Assembly: GCA_002344825.1 (NCBI GenBank)
Contig: DDUN01000042.1
Span: 1-18,953, forward strand
Direction of reading: 5' to 3'
From: Candidatus Multiplicimicrobium inquinatum
Lineage (GTDB): Bacteria; Omnitrophota; Omnitrophia; Omnitrophales; Aquincolibacteriaceae
DNA length: 18,953 nucleotides
Shown: positions 15,587-18,953 of the stretch, piece by piece
How the letters are laid out: every line of letters begins with the position of its first letter
Position numbering within the stretch: position 1 is the stretch's first letter
Translations under genes and position numbers: made by a program
Notes under the pieces: model-generated
The model's input: the letters and a program-made list of their open reading frames with translations, nothing else
Told to the model about the DNA's origin: nothing
Databases searched by the model: none

Positions 15587-15934
15587 TTAGTAAAAAGACT
15601 TCTTCGCAGCCGCTTCCGCTTCGCGTTTTGCAGCCATAGCCTTACCGAGCCGCACTAAGCTTTCAATGCGGACGCGGCGTTCTTCCTCCGTTCCCGTTGT
15701 CAATGTTTTAAGAGGAACAGCAGCGCTGCCGATCGATTGCGCGGAAACACGGGGTTTCTTTTGAGCGGTTGCCGCCGTATCAGAAGCCTTGTTTTGGCCC
15801 CAACCATATCCGGAATTCGCGGATGAGGCGGCAGCCTTCTTAACAGGCTCAACCGCTTCCTTCTTTTCCCCGCCCCAAGTCCACCCAGAAAGAACAAGCA
15901 CCAAAGCGGTCAACCAAACAAATTTTTTTTCCAT
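15587..15934 (-). CDS. Small secreted alanine/lysine-rich protein of unknown function
   Basis: No known family is recognised. This is a protein of 115 residues with a clear signal peptide (Lys3-Lys4, hydrophobic run 6-18, likely cleavage after WGG at about 20-22). The mature part is low in complexity and rich in Ala, Lys, Glu and Ser: a disordered stretch (about 23-75) with a YGWGQNK motif, then a basic helical C-terminus (about 83-112) with RRVRIESLVRLGKAMAAKREAEAA. Coding evidence includes a strong GGGAG ribosome binding site 8 bases before the ATG, a near-consensus promoter (16005-16033) and an excellent terminator (15531-15565). The unit is thus a self-contained single-gene transcript, probably well expressed. 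It may be a periplasmic or envelope structural protein, but that is a guess. Confidence 0.8.
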   Translation of the reverse strand: MEKKFVWLTALVLVLSGWTWGGEKKEAVEPVKKAAASSANSGYGWGQNKASDTAATAQKKPRVSAQSIGSAAVPLKTLTTGTEEERRVRIESLVRLGKAMAAKREAEAAAKKSFY

Positions 15935-15964
15935 ACTTATCTCCCTTTGGGGTTGGAATGCGTA

Positions 15965-15992
15965 TTGATATTTGCCGAAAAACTAATATGAT
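15965..15992 (+). promoter_or_regulatory. Probable promoter for the plus-strand glycosyltransferase pair
   Basis: TTGATA (15965-15970), a 16-base spacer and TATGAT (15987-15992). The expected start is near 15999, giving a leader of about 47 bases to the ATG at 16046. It faces the opposing promoter at 16005-16033. Confidence 0.45.
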
Positions 15993-16004
15993 GACAGCAT
16001 TTAC

Positions 16005-16033
16005 ATTGTAGCGAAACCTAAACTGGACTTCAA
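16005..16033 (-). promoter_or_regulatory. Probable sigma-70 promoter of the small secreted-protein gene
   Basis: On the minus strand: TTGAAG (16028-16033), a 17-base spacer and TACAAT (16005-16010). The expected start is near 15998, giving a leader of about 64 bases that carries a strong ribosome binding site. Confidence 0.6.
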
Positions 16034-16045
16034 GCCTCACAAACT

Positions 16046-16486
16046 ATGACGCAGACATGGCCTTTGGTATTCAGAGGTGTTTTACAAGCCCTCTTCTGGG
16101 GATCAGTCTGTATGCTGATTTCGTCAACTCACCTCCATGTTCCCGCTCTGCTCCCCATTCCGATTATACGGAAATTGCTGTTAACGGGACAAAATCCTTT
16201 CCCTGAAATTGGCTCTGAGTACAAAGCATTCAAACCCTTTTTGCCGCAAAATGAAAAGGTCAGTTACATTGGCATCCGCCCCTCCGATGATTACGCCGCT
16301 TACCTTCAAAAGCTCTTTAAAGCACAAAGCGCTTTGGTACCGATGGTTCTCACCGGCTCTGGTGAGCGGGCCGCGATCATCGACTGTCCTAATTCCAAAA
16401 TCGCGGACGCCCGCATGAATGAAGAAGGCTACAACCTTCTCATCCCTCTTGCAGATGGCAAAGGGATTGCGATCAAGCGGCCATGA
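16046..16486 (+). CDS. Small membrane-anchored protein coupled to the GT-C-like transferase
   Basis: I do not recognise this 146-residue protein. It has one N-terminal hydrophobic segment (about 9-27) that could be a membrane anchor or uncleaved signal, followed by a soluble domain. That domain has alternating strands and helices: KVSYIGIRPSDDYAAYLQKLF around residues 71-91, then SALVPMVLTG, ERAAIIDCP and a C-terminal GKGIAIKRP. Its stop overlaps the start of the next gene by ATGA, so the two proteins are probably made together and may act together at the membrane. No good ribosome binding site is seen. Its job is unknown; an accessory role for the polytopic glycosyltransferase is inferred only from the coupling. 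Confidence 0.75.
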   Translation: MTQTWPLVFRGVLQALFWGSVCMLISSTHLHVPALLPIPIIRKLLLTGQNPFPEIGSEYKAFKPFLPQNEKVSYIGIRPSDDYAAYLQKLFKAQSALVPMVLTGSGERAAIIDCPNSKIADARMNEEGYNLLIPLADGKGIAIKRP

Positions 16487-17964
16487 CTTTATTGATTTCC
16501 GTATTCTCGGTAGGAATCATCGGCGCTTTGGCCGCCATTTGTCTTTTGCGCGGTCAGAACTTGCCCGTGCGCTGGCTGTTCATTACGGCAGCGGCTTTCC
16601 CTCTGGGGTTTTCAATTATTTCTCTGCTTCTCTTTTTTACTTATCTTATTCATCCCGTGTCCGGATTTAAAGTCACATCGTTTCTGCTTTTACTTCTCGC
16701 TGGTGCTGGGAGTGTATGCTTTTTTTTAAGAAAAAAATCCTCTAAAAATCTTTCTTCGGCACTACCGGCATCTTGGACAAACTCCCGATTATTTCTATTT
16801 TGGCATTCATTTTCTCTCGTGGGCAAAATCCTTTTAATCGCCGGTTTCATTATTCTTATTTGGGCGTTTTTAAGATTTCTGACCGCTTATGAATCTTTCA
16901 CATTACACGATATTTACGGAGGCTGGGACGCACGATTCTGTTGGACGCTTAAAGCTAAATTCATCGTACGGGATCCTTCACAGTGGACACATCTTTTTCA
17001 CGATTCAATCGGCTTAGCACACCCCGGTTATCCGCTTCTGCTGCCTGGGTCGATTGCCTGGGGCTGGCTGGTTCACGGTCATGAAGCGGTCATTTGGCCG
17101 CCTCTGGTGGCCTTTTTGTTTATGCTTTCTTTTTCGTCGATCATCCTCTGGTATTTGTGGAGTTTCTCGCATCCTATTTGCGGTCTTCTGGGCAAAGCTT
17201 TTCTATTGTCAATTTACTGCGTTATCTACTGGAGCTCCTGCCAATACGCGGACGTCCCGCTCGCTTTTTTTATTACAACCGCAACTGTTCTTTTGACCGT
17301 CTCACTGAAAACGTCTCAGCCCGGCCTGCTTTGGGCTTGCGGATGGATGGCCGGATGTGCGGCGTGGACCAAAAACGAAGGATTTCTTTTGATTGCGATT
17401 CTCGGACTCATCACATTATTCTCTTACCGGAAAAACCTGCAAAAAATGAAACAAGTTTTTTTACCGTTCATCGGCGGACTCTTCCTCCCAGTCTCAGCAA
17501 TACTTATACTCAAAATATTTTTAACGGAAGATAACGGCGAGTATTTGGATTCGGGACGAAACCTGTTCGATTGTATTCAGGCGCTTTTCGGCCGTCCTCA
17601 GCACAGCCTGACAATTTTGAGCGGATCCGTTTCGTTTATGACCCGTCCTGAGTGGAGCGGGCTTTGGTTTCTTTTCGGCGCGACGCTTCTGCTCTCATTA
17701 GTTGTTTTTTCAATTAAGAAAGAAAAAAGCTGGCCCTTTGCCGCGGTCACCGGACTCATGCTGCTGGGCTACTTTGCCGTGCTGCATCTGTCGCCCCATA
17801 ATATTGTCTGGCAAATGCAAACGGCCTTTCATCGCCTGCTCATTCATGCCGCGGGACCGGCTTTGATTTTTACATTTGAATGCTGGGGGAAAATTCTTCC
17901 GCCTTTGCTTTGTGAGGATAAAAAACGGCTGTTGGATTCTTGGGCTCATTCTGAACAAACTTAA
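16483..17964 (+). CDS. Polytopic membrane protein, GT-C-like glycosyltransferase
   Basis: Inner-membrane protein of 493 residues with about ten to twelve hydrophobic helices over its length. Such GT-C enzymes transfer sugars from polyprenyl-phosphate carriers on the outer face of the membrane. After the third helix comes a loop with GWDARFCWTLKAKFI (147-161), where Asp149 could be the catalytic acid seen in the first loop of GT-C enzymes, and HPGYPLLLPG (180-189). A WTKNEG motif follows near 302. This pattern resembles uncharacterised bacterial GT39-like membrane proteins rather than a named enzyme. Start overlaps the small upstream gene by ATGA. Downstream lies only a 50-base gap before the convergent sugar dehydrogenase gene, with no strong terminator. 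The membrane nature is certain; the enzyme class is likely, and acceptor and donor are unknown. Confidence 0.82.
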   Translation: MTLLISVFSVGIIGALAAICLLRGQNLPVRWLFITAAAFPLGFSIISLLLFFTYLIHPVSGFKVTSFLLLLLAGAGSVCFFLRKKSSKNLSSALPASWTNSRLFLFWHSFSLVGKILLIAGFIILIWAFLRFLTAYESFTLHDIYGGWDARFCWTLKAKFIVRDPSQWTHLFHDSIGLAHPGYPLLLPGSIAWGWLVHGHEAVIWPPLVAFLFMLSFSSIILWYLWSFSHPICGLLGKAFLLSIYCVIYWSSCQYADVPLAFFITTATVLLTVSLKTSQPGLLWACGWMAGCAAWTKNEGFLLIAILGLITLFSYRKNLQKMKQVFLPFIGGLFLPVSAILILKIFLTEDNGEYLDSGRNLFDCIQALFGRPQHSLTILSGSVSFMTRPEWSGLWFLFGATLLLSLVVFSIKKEKSWPFAAVTGLMLLGYFAVLHLSPHNIVWQMQTAFHRLLIHAAGPALIFTFECWGKILPPLLCEDKKRLLDSWAHSEQT

Positions 17965-18014
17965 GGCTGAATAGCCCGAAACTGGAAAGCTCTTTCGTCC
18001 GCTGAATCAGAGAA

Positions 18015-18953
18015 TCAAAGTGTTTTCCCCAAAACAACATGCTTCATTTCAGATGAAGAAAAATCCCCTTTTAAAATTTGCCAACAGTCGATTATCAGCC
18101 TTTGCTTTCCATCATGAAAATCGGCTTGATTTTTTTCAAACCGGCTGAATTCTTTCCAAGGCGTCATAATCACCAGCACACTGGCTTGTCTGAGGCAATC
18201 AAGCGCGGAATCGGCGTAACTCACCCGATTCCCTAAAATTTTTTGAGAATTGGACATGGCAACGGGATCATAAACAACGACAGGATGGGAATCATTGATT
18301 AAAGCCTCGGCAAGCTTCATTCCTTGCGACTCTTCAATCACATCCGTATCCGGTTTATAAGAAAGCCCCCAGAGGCCAATAACATCTTCCTTTTTTGCAT
18401 AAGATTTAACCAAGCTTAAAAGCCAGGTAACCTGAAATTCATTGACCCGGTCAGTCGCTTCAGCAGAAAAAGCCGGAATACCCACTTTTCTTCCCATGCA
18501 GGAAAACGCGCGGTTATCCCGCGGAAAACAAGGTCCTCCATAGCCTAAGGCGCCGCGCAAGTATTTCGGCCCCACGCGTGAGTCGGACCCCAAAGCCTTC
18601 GCAACCACTTCCGCATCCGCGCCGGGCAGCTGCTCACAAATACGCGCCAAAGTATTTCCAAACGAAATCTTCATGGTGACATACGTGTTAAGTGAAATTT
18701 TTGTGATTTCCGCGTTGATGAAATTCATTCGATGAATCGCGGGAGCATTCGTACAAAAGTCTATAAACAGTTTTTCAAGCGTTTCGCCCGATTCTTGATC
18801 GGACTCCCCGATTAAAATAAAATCGGGATTAAGAAAATTGTGAATCACATTACCCAAGGCGATAAACGCGGGGTTATAGCACAGTCCCAAGCTTTGACCG
18901 CACCGCTTTCCTGATTTTTTTTCGAGCACAGCCTTTAAAACTTCCATGCTGCC
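18015..18953 (-). CDS. UDP-glucose dehydrogenase-family enzyme, 5' end cut by window edge
   Basis: Family of NAD-dependent enzymes that oxidise UDP-glucose or related nucleotide sugars to uronic acids for surface polysaccharides. The frame is open through the right edge (two codons beyond the ATG at 18947), so that ATG is internal and the N-terminal NAD-binding domain lies outside. Numbered from that ATG, the central helical domain has EITKISLNTYVTMKISF (80-96), with Lys83 and Asn87 at the usual catalytic positions. GYGGPCFPRDN (135-145) has the catalytic Cys140 and Asp144. The C-terminal UDP-binding domain follows, with LSYKPDTDVIEES (195-207). The usual NPEFLxEG motif instead reads NPAFIALG (25-32), so both conserved glutamates are missing. 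The class is secure; exact substrate and activity are uncertain. Confidence 0.9.
   Translation of the reverse strand, partial: GSMEVLKAVLEKKSGKRCGQSLGLCYNPAFIALGNVIHNFLNPDFILIGESDQESGETLEKLFIDFCTNAPAIHRMNFINAEITKISLNTYVTMKISFGNTLARICEQLPGADAEVVAKALGSDSRVGPKYLRGALGYGGPCFPRDNRAFSCMGRKVGIPAFSAEATDRVNEFQVTWLLSLVKSYAKKEDVIGLWGLSYKPDTDVIEESQGMKLAEALINDSHPVVVYDPVAMSNSQKILGNRVSYADSALDCLRQASVLVIMTPWKEFSRFEKNQADFHDGKQRLIIDCWQILKGDFSSSEMKHVVLGKTL

Overview
The window comes from a Gram-negative (diderm) bacterium: it encodes a TolC-type outer-membrane channel, a TonB-dependent receptor and a MacB-type exporter. The bulk of the DNA is near 50% G+C, with one clearly AT-richer gene at 558-1502. I cannot fix the phylum from sequence alone. 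The intergenic repeat at 1593-1714 resembles repeats I associate with environmental lineages such as Omnitrophota or Deltaproteobacteria, but that is only a recollection. Coding density is very high: no gene-free stretch exceeds 300 bases, and the largest gaps are about 1503-1714, 10418-10626 and 15427-15586. No rRNA, tRNA, CRISPR array or transposase gene was seen.

Layout, left to right. (1) 1-1502, minus strand: a low-G+C unknown gene with a HEPN-like R-N-x3-H motif and its own extended -10 promoter. It is followed 24 bases downstream by the DNA-3-methyladenine glycosylase gene tag, cut by the left edge. (2) 1593-1714: a 122-bp palindromic repeat that abuts the stop codon of macB. (3) 1715-5963, minus: a complete tripartite efflux operon (TolC-like channel, membrane-fusion adaptor, MacB-like ABC exporter) with 4-base ATGA overlaps; a perfect 12-bp inverted repeat flanks its probable promoter. 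(4) 6090-10417, minus: an iron-acquisition operon of hemP, a siderophore-type TonB receptor, a PKHD-type Fe(II)/2-oxoglutarate hydroxylase (PiuC/YbiX) and a PepSY membrane protein (PiuB-like). Its promoter carries a palindromic operator candidate. (5) 10627-12481, plus: a secreted protein of unknown function and a shortened GlpD-like FAD oxidoreductase. (6) 12478-15426, minus: an overlapping operon of a family 2 glycosyltransferase, a secreted metzincin protease-TPR fusion and a two-CBS-domain protein. (7) 15531-15934, minus: a small secreted protein with a strong terminator. (8) 16046-17964, plus: a small membrane-anchored protein coupled to a polytopic GT-C-like glycosyltransferase. (9) 18015-18953, minus: the C-terminal part of a UDP-glucose dehydrogenase-type enzyme, cut by the right edge.

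Themes: drug or peptide export, siderophore-iron uptake, and cell-surface glycan or envelope work (the two glycosyltransferases and the sugar dehydrogenase). I did not find a clearly new multi-gene system. The best leads are the HEPN-like gene paired with tag beside a mobile-looking repeat, the sugar dehydrogenase lacking both conserved active-site glutamates, the metzincin-TPR operon, and the two operator-like inverted repeats in front of the efflux and iron operons.
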